Shown: positions 51,321 through 63,030, counted from the stretch's first letter. The stretch: DNA of 64,000 bases from Microcebus murinus (GCF_040939455.1 NC_134116.1:45523400-45587399), one strand, 5' to 3'. The notes: generated by a model from the letters alone, not told the origin. Translations and numbers: made by a program.

Positions 51321-52879
51321 AATTTCAACGCTACACAAGAAATACATGCCAGAGGAAAAGAGTTTCTTGGAAATAGAATAAGATGAACTGTAATAAGTTG
51401 AAAAAGTTTAATTCTCCTCTTACTTATAGTGGTATATTTTTTCTTGAATTAACTATCCAAATAAAAGGACCTTTTAACATTTATTTCTGATTTTTAATAA
51501 TAAAATATTTTAATAGAAAAATATATCAATGACATTTTTGATCAAATTAAAATCTCAAGATTCCTTTCAATGTTTGGTTACTTTGGAAGATCACTTCTTA
51601 AATGCAAAACATGAGCATGAGTATTATTTATGAGTATCATATTTGTAATCACCTTTGAAAAGCTCAAATAATTTTTGCCATGAAAATTAAAATCTATTCT
51701 GCTCAAATGTAGGATATTTAAAGTTTATAGTGCTATAGTTATTATGATCACAACAGATACAAATCGAAGTATAAGACTTTCATAAATACAGAAAATGAAC
51801 ACAATAAAATTTTTAAAAAGAAGAAAGAAAGAAGTAGCATTTATAATTTTTTATAAGAATAGACTTTAGAAATGGAGTAATGGTTTGAATTATAAGGCTC
51901 TAATATTGCAAAGTGAAAATGTCTATTGTAAATACATTACCATTAACTTTTGGTATGCTACATCTCATTATGCAATGAAGAAGATATAATTGTTCTTCTC
52001 GATATTAAGGTTGTAAAAAAAGGGCATTAAAACACAAACATACTTACATATACAGAAATACATACAACACAAAGTTTCTACGATTTATAGTGTTTTAGGG
52101 TCATTTTTTATAATTAAATATTATTTTTTAACTCCATGACTTAATTTATATATTGACATACCCATTTGAGGCAGTGGATTATTTAAAAATGAACATTCTA
52201 TGTTACATGCTAAAAGTCTTGCTTCTATATGGATAGTGAAATGGAAAAAATCACTTCTTAAAATTCCAACACTCCCAAGAAGATATCCTGTCAAAAGTTA
52301 TTGAACAACAATATGGCAATTATTTATGTTATCTTTGGGTAAAATTAGTGGAACTATGTGCATGGGCACCTTTATCTTTTACCAGAATTAACAAGAATGT
52401 ACCTAAAACAAATACAGGGGAGGAAAGAATGTTCTTGCCGATACTGGAAGTAGTGCAGAACTCAATCACCTTTGTGCTCATAACAAAATCTACTGTATGG
52501 TTCAATGGGAAAGTATACAATGGTTACTAGAAAGTCAATGTAATTAACCCTAATCTCCCAATAATTGCCTTGTATACTCTGTTGATTTCAACAAAGAGAG
52601 AAAACAAAGTATAAAATGGAGAATGTAAGGGTACTGTTTTGCTTTGCTTTGTTTTCCACTGAGCATATAATACCCTCGAATTAAGAATCAATGCTCCTAA
52701 GGCACTCTGGGCTCTGCAAAGCCCCACACACGTATAGAAGCTTTAATGTGATCTGAATAGTAGGTAAAGTGTTTTTTAGCAATTACTGCTTATATAGCAG
52801 ATGAGAAGTGATTAAAATAATAAATTGAATTTCATTTCTGTACAGTCAGTGATGTAAGTAGGTGGAAGGGTGAAGTAAT
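51321..52879. other. Unique AT-rich non-coding DNA
   Basis: No gene or recognised repeat. A DTG-containing frame near 52437 was examined and rejected (see rejected items). Confidence 0.5.
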
Positions 52880-53444
52880 TACAATAATACATTGCTTAAC
52901 AATGAGATATATTTAGAGAAATGCATCCATAGACTATTTCATTCTTGTATGAGCATCATAAAGTATAATTTATATAAACCTTGATGGTTTAACCTACTAC
53001 AGCTAGGCTACATGTACAGCATATGACTGTACTGAATACTGTAGGCAATTATAGCACGATCGTAAATATTTGTATATTTAAACATAGAAGAGGTGCAGTA
53101 ATAATATATTATTACAGTTAAAAAATGGTACACCTATACAGGAAACTTACCATGAATAAAGCTTGCAGGACTGGGAGTTGTTCTGGGTGAGTCAGTGAGT
53201 GAGTGGTGAGTGAAGGTGAAGGCCTAGGACATTACTGTACACCACAGTAGACTTTATAAACACTGTCCACTTAGGATAGACTAAATTTATTTTAAAAAGT
53301 TTTTCTTTAATAATAAACAGCTTGCTGTAACATTTTTGCAAATTTACTTTTGAATTTTTTAACTTGTGACTCTTTTGTAATAACACTTAGCTGAAAACAC
53401 AAACATTGTAAAGTTGTATGAAAATATTTTTCTTTATATCCTTG

Positions 53445-53475
53445 TTTTATAAGCTTTTTTATAAAGCTTATAAAA
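53445..53475. other. Perfect 12-bp hairpin inside the Tigger element
   Basis: ttttataagctt at 53445-53456 pairs with aagcttataaaa at 53464-53475 across a 7-nt spacer. It probably arose by drift in AT-rich transposon DNA. Confidence 0.85.
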
Positions 53476-53674
53476 ATGTTTAAAATTTTTATTTTTAATT
53501 TTTTTAACTTTTTAAACTTTTTTATTAAAAAACAAAGACACAAACACACACATCAGTCTAGACCTGTTATACAGGGTCAGAATCATCAATATCACTGTCT
53601 TCCACCTCTACATCTTGTCCCACTGGAAGGACTTCAAGGGCAATAACATGCATGGAGCTGTCATCTCCTATGAT

Positions 53675-54060
53675 AAAAAAACCTTCTTCTTGGCCGGGCG
53701 CTGTGGCTCACGCCTGTAATCCTAGCTCTTGGGAGGCCGAGGCGGGCGGATTGCTCAAGGTCAGGAGTTCAAAACCAGCCTGAGCAAGAGCGAGACCCCG
53801 TCTCTACTATAAACAGAAAGAAATTAATTGGCCAACTGATATATATATATAAAAAAAATTAGCCGGGCATAGTGGCGCATGCCTGTAGTCCCAGCTACTC
53901 GGGAGGCTGAGGCAGAAGGATCACTCGAGCCCAGGAGTTTGAGGTTGCTGTGAGCTAGGCTGACGCCACGGCACTCACTCTAGCCTGGACAACAAAGTGA
54001 GACTCTGTCTCAAAAAAAAAAAAAAAAAAAACAAAAACAAAAAAAAAAAACCTTCTTCTT
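53675..54060 (+). mobile_element. Full-length young lemur-type Alu with 17-bp TSD
   Basis: The body starts ggccgggcgctgtggctcac at 53692 and ends in a poly-A with a few C interruptions. The duplication aaaaaaaccttcttctt is perfect at 53675-53691 and 54044-54060. It differs from the Alu at 49975 at roughly nine sites, so both come from closely related, recently active source copies. It lies within the Tigger element and so is younger than it. Confidence 0.97.
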
Positions 54061-54447
54061 GAATACCTCTCGGAGGACTTACCTGGGGCTGTTTTACAGT
54101 TAACTTTGTTTCTTTATAACTTGAAGGAACACATTCTAAAACAACAATAAAATGTATAGTACAGTAAATACATAAGCCAGTAGCACAATAGTCTTTATTA
54201 TCACTGTCAAGCATAAGAACTCTACATAATTTCATGTGCAATAGTTTTATACGAAAGGGAGTGCAGTATTTTAGTTTATGTCAGCATCACCACAAAAACG
54301 TGAATAATGCATTATAATACGATGTTATGGCAGCTATGACGTCACTAGGTGAGAAGAACTTTTCACTTCCATTATAAGTTTTTGGTCCTATCTTCGTGGA
54401 TATGGTCTGTTGTTCACTGAAATATATTTATATGACACATGACTGTA

Positions 54448-56217
54448 TAGGATAATAGATATAATATTTCTAAAATTATAAAAGCCAAATTTTATCAAAT
54501 ACATAAGCAAAATTAACATACATCATCTAATTAAAACAAGCCTTATTTTTATTACACTTTTTTGAAATATTATTTACTCACTTGATATGTTTTTATCCCA
54601 GAGAATAAAAACCTAGATATAGGTTAATCAATATCAGAATGTTTATTCTGCTTCTCTAAGAACAATACAAACACCAAGATTTGTTGATGAAGATAGCCCT
54701 TGTTCTATTTGCCTTAATTCTAAGTGACAATAAAATAAATGACAATTCACATGCAAATCAAATAAAGGGAATTAAATATACCTTATATTTTTCTTATTGT
54801 TCAATGTAACCAGATAGTCTTAGGGTACCAAACAATTTAAAGGAGGTCTAGACTTCCTTAAATCATTTTTATACTCACTATGTCTTTAAACTAAACAGTC
54901 TCTTATTCAATTGGTCAAGTAATATTGGATCCGCCTAAATAAAAATGAATTTCCCTTTCACATACATGTGTTATGTGAATGTGTGTGTATGTACGTGTGT
55001 GTGTAAAACCACTCTTACTGACATTAATTGAATATGCTTGAGAAGTTCTGAAATTTATTTAAGAACTAGGCATATCCCTTAGTCAACATTGTGTGAATTT
55101 TCATCCAATTTAAGAAACAGATGTAGGTTCATTATTAAGTTTTTACTGGTGATAGAATTCTGGACCCAAGAATTATGATAGAGGGTAGTTAAATATTAGT
55201 GATATAGAGAGATCCAGTTTCTGTGGTCATAGGAGCTTGCTGCTATTTAAAACAAAACATCAAAAACTGTATGTATCATACGTGTAAAATATATCTGTAT
55301 CTGAATAGGAAGAAAATTATTCAGTAATCATACATTTCTAATTCTGTGTCTAAACAATGGAATCAATGTATTTATATTCTGAACTTATGTGTATTCACCC
55401 ACTGGAAAGAAGTAGCTGTTCGGACTCTGTAGACAGCCCCACCAAACCTGCACACCAGGTGAGGGTGTGATCAGGCTGGCTGTGTCCCCATTTCGTCTCC
55501 TCCCTAGAATGCTTCACAGAACATGATTCAAGGGTAATCTCAATCGTGGTAATTTTTGCTTAGCGATAAAGCTCTTGTTGCACAGCACCCCTGTGTTTCA
55601 TTTATATATTTCATTTTTATTATTTGTTTATATTGCATGATGTTTGCAAGGGAAGGGTTTTAAGAGGTATCGTTTTAAATATGTTTAATTCAGCTGACTT
55701 TTCTGTTTTCCTTCTTTGGCTTCCTAACAGTGCACTTGATAAGTTGTAGAGCAAATATTCATTGCTCAAAATGAAAATAATTTTAGCCTCTGACAACATT
55801 AAATTTTGTATTAGTCATTTTACTCAGATAAGTATATTTTTTAAAAATTTGAGGTACATATTACATATACTACTGATTATTTCATTCTATCTTCTGGTGA
55901 TATGAAAGAATAATGGCAGTGATTTTCATATTCTAATGTTCAATTGATTTTAAATATTTAATGTTCTTCCTCAAGAACACCATTATGTTAATGAGCATAT
56001 AGAATGGAATAAAAAGTAAAAAGCAAAAATATAAAATTATTGGAAAGTAAAGATACTCCAGTCAACACTTGGTTATAATTATATTTGTGTATGTTTTTTT
56101 CTAAGTTGGAGGTTGCATTTTATGATCATGACTTTCTATGCACACATATTAATTTGAAAATTATAAATATTGTAAATTTCCTTGATTATGATAACTATGT
56201 GGCTCACCCTTTTTATT
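54448..56217. other. Unique AT-rich DNA with a possible LTR remnant
   Basis: Most of this is unrecognised. At 55395-55610 a less AT-rich segment ends in 'gataaagctcttgttgcaca', resembling the polyadenylation region and U5 of an ERV1-type LTR. It is listed under findings and not called with confidence. Confidence 0.4.
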
Positions 56218-56660
56218 TTAAAGAGTTCTTCAGAACAACAGAACCAATGAAAGAGAGATATAGAAATTTAAACTTAATATTTAAATACAAACACACAGAT
56301 GCCCATACATAATGAGATTTACTTTGATGAATTGGCTCACATGTTTTTGGAGGCTGGCAAGTCCAAAATACATAGAACAAGCCAAAGAATCTGGAAACTA
56401 TGGAAAAATTCAATGTTGCAATCTTGAAGCAGAATTTCTTCTTCCTCAAGAAACTTCAGTTTTTGCTCTTAAGGTCTTCAACTGATTGGGCAATGCCTAC
56501 TCACATTATTGAGGGCAACCTCATTTATTTAAAGTCAGCTAATTATAGATGTTAACAACACTGATGAAGCACATTCACAATAGCACCTAGGTTAGAGTCC
56601 GATTGCATAACTGGGTGCTATAGCCTAGCTGAGTTGAGACATAAAACTAACCATCTCACT
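56218..56660 (+). mobile_element. MLT2-type solitary LTR (ERVL)
   Basis: 'cagaacaacagaaccaatga' near the left edge, 'gaattggctcacatgttttt', 'ttcaactgattgggcaatgc', 'acattattgagggcaacctc' and 'gttgagacataaaactaacc' at the right edge follow an MLT2 LTR in order on the plus strand. There is no attached internal sequence. Divergence is high, as expected for an LTR of this age. Confidence 0.85.
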
Positions 56661-57088
56661 CTTCACCTGTAAATTCTGCTTGTCAAACCTAATTTAATTT
56701 TATAGTCTGATGTCATTAATGGAAATAGTCTGTGTAATATGTCACAGAGTACTTTACATAAATAAGATATAAATGATATAATTTATAGTGAAGATGATTA
56801 TTAGTCTAAGTCTACCAAAAAGCTTTACATATCCTTCTTTAAAGGCTTCATATCTACTATTTCCTACATATTTCTTGGGACTTGTCCTTAACTCATTTTA
56901 CCTATATGTGCAAGCCTTTTAAGTGAAAACAAATACTGTGGGAATAAAAAACTGGAAGCGCACATATATTCCAACTCCACCAATTTATAGATAAAGAAAA
57001 CTCTTATGGTCTCTGAGTCTATGGTTCAAGTCAATGCAGGAGCACATTTTCCTAGTTCTTTAAGAGTTTTGTTTGTAATTAAGTACTT
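56661..57088. other. Unique AT-rich spacer
   Basis: No gene or recognised repeat. Confidence 0.5.
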
Positions 57089-57156
57089 TGTAGTGGGTTC
57101 AATAGTGTACACCCAAAATTTGTGTCCACTTGAAACCTCAGAATGTGGGCCCAAAG
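57089..57156 (+). mobile_element. MLT1-type LTR, left part
   Basis: 'tgtagtgggttcaatagtgt', 'acacccaaaatttgtgtcca' and 'cttgaaacctcagaatgtgg' are the start of an MLT1 LTR on the plus strand. It is interrupted by an Alu fragment and its microsatellite. Confidence 0.8.
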
Positions 57157-57228
57157 AATCTGAGGTTGTTGTGAGCTAGACTGACACCACTGCATTCATT
57201 CTATCCCAGGCAACGAAGTGAGACTATG
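57157..57228 (+). mobile_element. Alu 3' end fragment
   Basis: 'ctgaggttgttgtgagctag' followed by 'actgacaccactgcattcat' and 'caacgaagtgagact' is the last ~70 bp of a strepsirrhine Alu right monomer. Its former poly-A tail has become the array that follows. Confidence 0.88.
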
Positions 57229-57306
<78 letters not shown>

Positions 57307-57408
57307 GAAGGAAGGAAGGAAGGAAGGAAGGAAGGAAGGAAGGAAGGAAGGAAGGAAGGAAGGAAGGAAGGAAGGAAGGAAGGAAGGAAGGAAGGAAGGA
57401 AGAAAAGA
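57228..57408. repeat. (GAAA)n(GGAA)n polypurine array from an Alu tail
   Basis: A 181-nt uninterrupted purine tract. GAAA units run to about 57305, then GGAA units to about 57402. It begins where the Alu poly-A should be, so it arose from the tail. It generates Ser/Phe/Leu/Pro and Lys/Glu/Arg ORFs (57196-57714, 57226-57441) that are not genes. Confidence 0.97.
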
Positions 57409-57780
57409 CTGTTTAGAAATAGGGTCTTTGTATTTAGTTAAGAGGAGGTCATACTGGGTAGCATGGGCCCTAAATCCAAGGACTCCTTCCCTTAGAAGAA
57501 GAGAAACAGAAACAGAGAAGAGAATATCATGTGAAGACACAAACCCCACCGGGAAGATGGTCATATATAGGTAGTGGTGCAGATGAATGTTACACTGCCA
57601 GAAGCCACCAGAAATTAAAAGAGACAAGGAAGAACTGTTTCCTGGAGGCCTCAGAGGAAGTATGGTCATGTACATCTGGATTTTGGACTTGTAACCTCCA
57701 GAACTGTCAGACAATACAATTTTGTTGTTTTGAGCTCCCTGGTTTGAGCTAATTTTATGTGACGACTCTAGGAAATGAAC
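57409..57780 (+). mobile_element. MLT1-type LTR, right part
   Basis: The LTR resumes with 'ttagaaatagggtctttgta', then 'aagaggaggtcatactgggt', 'ctggattttggacttgtaac', 'ctccagaactgtcagacaat' and ends near 57780. The block order matches MLT1 and continues the part left of the Alu, so the Alu inserted into this older LTR. Confidence 0.85.
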
Positions 57781-58917
57781 ATACTCATTACTCTTAACAG
57801 TTGGAAGCGCCTCTACCTTCTGTACATTACTTTAGAAGATAACTCTTCCATAAGAAATCTCAAATGGTTTGTGTTAAATCTAAGCAAATGTTTGGACTTT
57901 GTGTCTATATAGAGGGTATGTCCAATTTTGCAATGTCTCTTCAGTCTTGCAAAGTAGAAAAAGTGTGGAATGGATAATATTGTCATTTACACTTGTTGAG
58001 GACGAGGGACTGCTCCTTCAGAGAGGTATATTTAAAATACCACATCAGTTGAATTGAATTGAATTCTACTGACTCTAGTCAAAACTTCTATCCCAATCCA
58101 ACTTGTTTTCCCAATAGAATTAATTGACCTATCTGGTGTTTGAAGTACAATAAGTTGCTTCCATTAGAATACGAATGAGCAGCCAAGGCTGTCAAAGACA
58201 TAACCTGTCAAGGTGTGTTGCTCAATTTAGAGCCATGCTGCAACCAAAGACTCATTAAGCTGATCTAATTAAATAAAAACAATAACCCAAATAATTAAGG
58301 ACAAAGTCATGACCTTTAATGATCCCTTAGCTTATAACTGATACAAAATGAATTTTAATTACCACTAATGGTTTATTGTATATCTAAGGTACGAAGCAGT
58401 TATAACCTGCCCAAAGGGAGTCTCCAGTTACTTTTATGCACTTGGTACCCTTCTGGGAATCTGCATTAATTACTCTTACACAGAAACAAAAGTATGTAAA
58501 GTTCTCAAGGCATTTTCTGACAACTGTCAGCATAAGTGTACATAAAATTTTAATTGTATCCTGGGTGGCATCTAATATAAAATTATCCTTGAGAGCTTTT
58601 AGGAGAACTTTAAACTTCACTTGCCATGCAAAGAAAGTTTAATAACTAATTTTCTGATTATGTTGTTCGGGCAGCACATGTTAAATTTAATTTACGTGAA
58701 TAGAACTGACAGTTTGATGTGTAATTGAGACACAATTTAATTTCCTAGTAAAATTACCAAGTTTACAAAAACAGTACTACATTATGTGTTTATATGAACC
58801 TATGATATGTTCTTCAGTAGTTCCTTCATAAACATGTGCTTGTGTTTAAAATAACTTTCTTTCCCCACAAAATACAACATGTTATGGTTCAGTTTTATTT
58901 AGCAGGCTATTTGGCAA
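57781..58917. other. Unique AT-rich DNA with TAATTA-rich segment
   Basis: No gene or recognised repeat. Several homeodomain-like TAATT/AATTA sites cluster at 58110-58380; see findings. A (GAATT)3 run is at about 58050-58066. Confidence 0.5.
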
Positions 58918-59500
58918 TCCATTTTTAATATTTTATTTATGTTTTTAATTTCAGAATATTATGAGGGTACAGAACTTTTGGTTACATGGATTGCTTTTGT
59001 ACTGTTTGAGTCAAATTTGTAAGTGTGCCCATCACCCAGATAGTATACATTGTACCCGTTAGATGTGATTTCACCCATCCCCTCCACCCCCTCACAACTG
59101 CATGATTTCCATTGAGTTTTATTTCCCTCTGTGCACATAAGTGCTGATCGGTTCCAATTTAATAGTGAGTACATGGGATGTATGTTTTTTTTATTCTTGC
59201 AATACTTAACTTAGGAGGATGGTCTCCAGTTCTATACAGATTGTTGCAAAAGCTATTAATTCATTTTAATGGCTGAGTAGTACTCCCTGGTGTACATATA
59301 CCACATTTTATTAATCCACTCATGAATTGATGGGCACTTGGGTTGAGGCCACATCTTTGTGATTGTGATTTGTGCTGTAATAAATATTCCACTGCAAGTC
59401 TCATTTTGATAAAACGACTATTTTTCCTTTGGGTAAATACCCAGTAGTGAGATTGCTGGATCAAATGGTAGATCTACTTCTAGTTCTTTGTTAATATGCT
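58918..59500 (-). mobile_element. 5'-truncated L1 3' end
   Basis: On the minus strand this is the ORF2 C-terminus and 3' UTR of an L1. The 3' tail is at the left (near 58918-58950, 'ttcagaatattatgagggta'), and coding-part landmarks are 'ccctggtgtacatataccac', 'tgatgggcacttgggttg' and 'tgagattgctggatcaaatg'. ORF2 fragments survive as short frames (59261-59464). No TSD is obvious. Confidence 0.9.
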
Positions 59501-59599
59501 AAACTTTGTGTACTATTTTGAGTATTTCTTAGAAATGAATTTCAGAGAGACCCAAGGCAAAAAAAAAAAAAAGTAGTAAATGTTAACCTTTTAGTGTTT
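59501..59599. other. Short unique spacer
   Basis: AT-rich with an A-run at 59560-59572. No feature recognised. Confidence 0.5.
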
Positions 59600-60195
59600 A
59601 TAAGAAATAATCAAAGGACATTCACTAGTTATGCATTACTGCATCAAAACAAAACAAAACAAAGAAATAAAAAGCCCAAAACTGTTTGAATTAAAACAGT
59701 GATCATTTTTTTAGCTTCAGATACTATGGATTAGCAACTTGAGCTGAGCTCAGCTGGGTGATTCTTCCAGCTATGGCTGGATTCTGTGATTATATTCAGC
59801 TACCAAATGGTGGACTGGCTAAGAGATGACTAAGGTCACCCATTTTTTTGTTGTTGTTAGTTCCCTGTTGGCTGAGGTGATAGAACTACTAGGCCATGTG
59901 TCTTTTATCATCCTATAGGCAAGCTTAGGCTTGTTCACATGGCAACCTGGCTAGCTTCCAGTAGTCAGAGTGGCAATGGAAAAGGCCTCCTGAATCCTCA
60001 GCTCAGAACTAGCACAATTCTATTTATTTCACATTCTATGGCTCAAAGCGAGCCATTATCCCATCGAGATACAAAGTTTAAATACATAGACTGTATATAT
60101 TGATGGAAAAAACTACCACGTCAAAATGCAAAAAAAAAAAAAAATGTGATTATAGAGTAGGAGGGACAATTGTGGTCATTTTGCAGTCTGTCACA
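59600..60195 (-). repeat. Probable ancient LTR-like repeat, family unresolved
   Basis: 'gagctgagctcagctgggtg', 'gcttaggcttgttcacatgg', 'cagctcagaactagcacaat' and 'attttgcagtctgtcacag' appear in the order of a widespread old mammalian repeat. I think it is LTR-derived but do not name it. No ORF. Confidence 0.5.
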
Positions 60196-60689
60196 GGATG
60201 CTTGTTAAAAAGGAATGGTTTAAGACTCTATACAAAGAGCCTAAGTTGGTTGGTCTGGAAACCACTTCAGTAATATTCATTGATAGAAAGAGTACATAAT
60301 GATGTTATGAGCACTAATGTTCTTGTATTTCATATTAATCCAGTACTATTAAATACTGTATTACATACACCTTTTTAAAAAGAATATCCCCATTTACATA
60401 ATATAATTTATATTCCTTATAAACATACTTTACTGACTCCAGTAAATTATTTTATGCTTACAAATCAATGGGTCATTTCTAGGAAAATGGTGTCCCTGTC
60501 TATAAAATTTCAAAGCAGTATTTCTTTTAAATTATAAAATCCTCATGTTGTCTAGATTGTAACATTTTTATCTTGAGAAAATTTCTTTAGGCTTTTGTGT
60601 TTTGATATAGGGCTTATTCAAAGTCATATACTTCACATGGAGTATCTTATAATACAAAAAAAGGCACAAATTCATGGTTGAGGTATGTC
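60196..60689. other. Unique AT-rich DNA
   Basis: No feature recognised. Confidence 0.5.
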
Positions 60690-61295
60690 CTAATTTTTAT
60701 TTCTTTATTTTATTTAACAAAAAGCAAAGAAGAGACATAGAACCTGAAGTATGGCTCTTAGGAAAGATCCCTAAGGAGGTTCCATTTGAACTAAGTCTTA
60801 CTGATGATGACAGGATATAAGTTTAACGTTTAAGGAGTGTGAAGCTAGTAGTGAGAAAGAAAAAAGGAAAATAACCCTATTTGCACAAAGATGTCATGTG
60901 GGGGTCAATGTGCCAGGCAAACCAGAAAAAAAGGTGACGCTGAATGTCTTTGCCAGGGGGCCTTGGAATCCACACAAAGAGCTTCACTATTAGCCTGTGA
61001 GGTATGTGGGGATTTTCAGGAGGTGAAAACTGGAAGTTTTCAAGTCACAGGGAAATGCCAAATCCAGGCAAATGGTGCTAACTTTGGGGTTTGTGCAGAG
61101 GGAGGAGGGAATCTGTAAAATCCTTGGATAATCAGAAAATAAAGAGCCCATGAAGGATATTGAGAAGATCATGGCTTTGAGAAGATAAACTTGAGTGACG
61201 AGAAGGTTATAAAAGCCAGAAGCCTGAAAAGTGCCCATTAGCAGTAAAGATTTCAATGGTGACTTCAATGAAGGTATTTCCAACAGATTGAAGTA
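60690..61295 (-). repeat. Possible L2 body fragment
   Basis: 'ttccatttgaactaagtctt' and the purine-rich sequence around it fit the reverse of L2 coding DNA, as at 36 kb. Divergence is higher, and the ORFs on both strands (60891-61118, 60990-61283) have no domain. Confidence 0.4.
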
Positions 61296-61726
61296 AGGTG
61301 TTTAGCGAATGTTGTTAAATAAATGGAGGTTGTGGGTGTAAACTATTCTTTTGAAAAGTTCAGATTAAAAGGAAGTAGGATTTTATTTTTTAAATCTTAC
61401 TATGAGTATATTAGACATTTAAATATTAAAATAGCTAGTTGGTAGAGACATATGTATACATAGTTTCTTGTACAGTTTTGCTTCTATATTATTTAGTAGT
61501 TTTAGAAACATGAAATACTATGTTGAAAATAGAAATTTAGATATATGTGTATATATATAGTTTTTCTATTTTATTTAATGTTTTTAAAATCAGAAGATAC
61601 TGTGTTGAAAATTACATTTCTCACTGAATAATAAATTTTCGTCAGATATTTTGCTAAGAGGAACCTCTTATACTCCCTAGAGAGAAAAATGCTCTGCCCC
61701 AAACGTATAGTGGACTTCATCCTATG
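61296..61726. other. Unique AT-rich DNA
   Basis: No feature recognised beyond a TA/TG-rich run near 61540-61562. Confidence 0.5.
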
Positions 61727-62060
61727 TGTGATAGTTATTAATAATTTATATGTCAACTTGGCTAGGCCACACTACTGAGATATTTTATCAAACATTATTT
61801 TAGATTTTTCTGTGATGGTATCTTATAAATTAGATTCACATTTAAGTCAGTGGACTTTGAATAAAATAGATTACCCTCCATAATATGGATGGACCCCATC
61901 CAACCAGTTGAATGTCTTAATAAGAAAAAGATTGTCCTTCCCCAGTAAAGAAAGAATTCTTCCAGCAGATTGCTTTTGGACTTGAATTGCAAGTCTTTCC
62001 TGGGCCACCAGCCCACTAGCCTACTCTGCAGATTTTGGACTTGCCAGAATCTACTGTATG
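61727..62060 (-). mobile_element. MLT2-type LTR fragment
   Basis: Read in reverse this is the 3' part of an MLT2 LTR. Blocks on the plus strand are 'tgtgtgatagttattaataa', 'tatgtcaacttggctaggcc', 'gattaccctccataatatgg' and 'ccaaccagttgaatgtctta'. It is the opposite orientation to the copy at 56.2 kb and truncated on the right. Confidence 0.82.
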
Positions 62061-62825
62061 TGGATTGCTTCTTTTTATCCGGAAAACTCTTACTAAAATG
62101 CCATGAAATGTGAATGTTGAAGCATTGGGAGGTGCATAGTAATTCTGTAAAAGGCTTCATTCTGGTAAAAATAATTTCCTTGAACTTTTTAGTTGTAGGC
62201 AATGTTTGATGAACATTTGTATATGAAAAGTATTGAAAAGTATTAAATCATTACCTTCCAGTGATATAATCTTTTTGTAGCTGTTTCTTCACTCCTAATT
62301 GCTTTCTATATACACATTTTAATTGTTATCCTATCACCTTTATTTCTGTTTCTATGAATAATATACAGGATGCAACAGTTCCATGCACTAATTAATTGAA
62401 CTGTAAGTGAAACATTTGTACCGTGTGAACATCATTAGCCTGAATTTAAGAGTATTTTTGTCACTAAACTAGACAGCCAAGGGAACTCTTATGAAATATG
62501 TAAAGAAAAATATATTTTACCTTTTTGTATTCCTGCATTGTATTTTTGGTTTTCCAGTGACCTTATCAAGCAGTATAAAGATACAAAATTAAAAGCAAGA
62601 GGAGCAATTCACAACAAATTTCTTAGCAGGCCCTTTTGGTGTGTAGTGAAAATTTTATTAAGAAAGCTTTTAAGTGAACCTAAAACAAAAATGCTTACCT
62701 CACTTTTGTCACTAACCTACCCAGAGCTAGAAGACTTCCTATTCAGTGACTGTGATCAAATGTGTCCTAGGTAAAATATTTATTTTAATTAAATTAACTG
62801 TTTGAATGACTTCTGTGTTAATCTT
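62061..62825. other. Unique AT-rich DNA
   Basis: No gene or recognised repeat. The 78-codon ORF at 62538-62774 has no domain and may belong to a more 5' part of the L2 that follows. Confidence 0.45.
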
Positions 62826-63030
62826 TACAGAGTAAACACTAAAGACTTCTCAGTAGTCTGCAAGGCTCTGTGTAATTTGGCCCCAGGCTCTCTCCTTGAC
62901 TTCATGCCCTCACACAGCTCCTGCCTCTCTCTACTCCAGCTCTACAGGCCTCCTTTTATTGTTCAAATATGCAAAGCAAATTCTGCTCTTCACTCAGGTA
63001 TCTGCATACCAAACTGTTTCATTTCTTTGA
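62826..63030 (+). repeat. L2 LINE coding fragment
   Basis: 'tgcaaggctctgtgtaattt', 'ggccccaggctctctccttg' and 'acttcatgccctcacacagc' match the plus-strand L2 3' coding region ('aaggccctacatgatctggcc'), followed by 'ctacaggcctccttttattg'. Part of the frame is open (62802-63044) by chance. Confidence 0.7.

Larger units (their letters stand above)
52880..54447 (-). mobile_element. Full-length non-autonomous Tigger-type transposon, split by an Alu
   Basis: The ends are imperfect inverted repeats (caataatacattgcttaac at 52882; cacatgactg ending at 54445) flanked by TA on each side (52880-52881, 54446-54447), the target preference of Tc1/mariner-pogo elements. Landmarks are 'gtactgaatactgtaggcaa', 'ggacattactgtacaccaca' and 'cagctatgacgtcactaggt'. 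No pogo-type transposase frame is present; the Lys-rich minus ORFs (53192-53549) are chance. Without the Alu (53692-54060) it is about 1.2 kb. The match is best to the Tigger3/4 group, from memory. Confidence 0.88.

Noticed and set aside
52380..52560. A frame containing LADTGSS, reminiscent of an aspartic protease active site
   Set aside because: The open stretch is only about 44 codons between stops, with no further protease features or retroelement context, so DTG is expected by chance.
53192..53549. Lys-rich minus-strand ORFs inside the Tigger element as transposase
   Set aside because: No helix-turn-helix or DDE signature is visible. The composition follows the A/T-rich transposon interior.
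57196..57714. 172-codon minus-strand ORF, the longest in the window
   Set aside because: It runs through an Alu tail array and an MLT1 LTR. The Ser/Phe/Leu/Pro part is microsatellite, and the rest has no domain.
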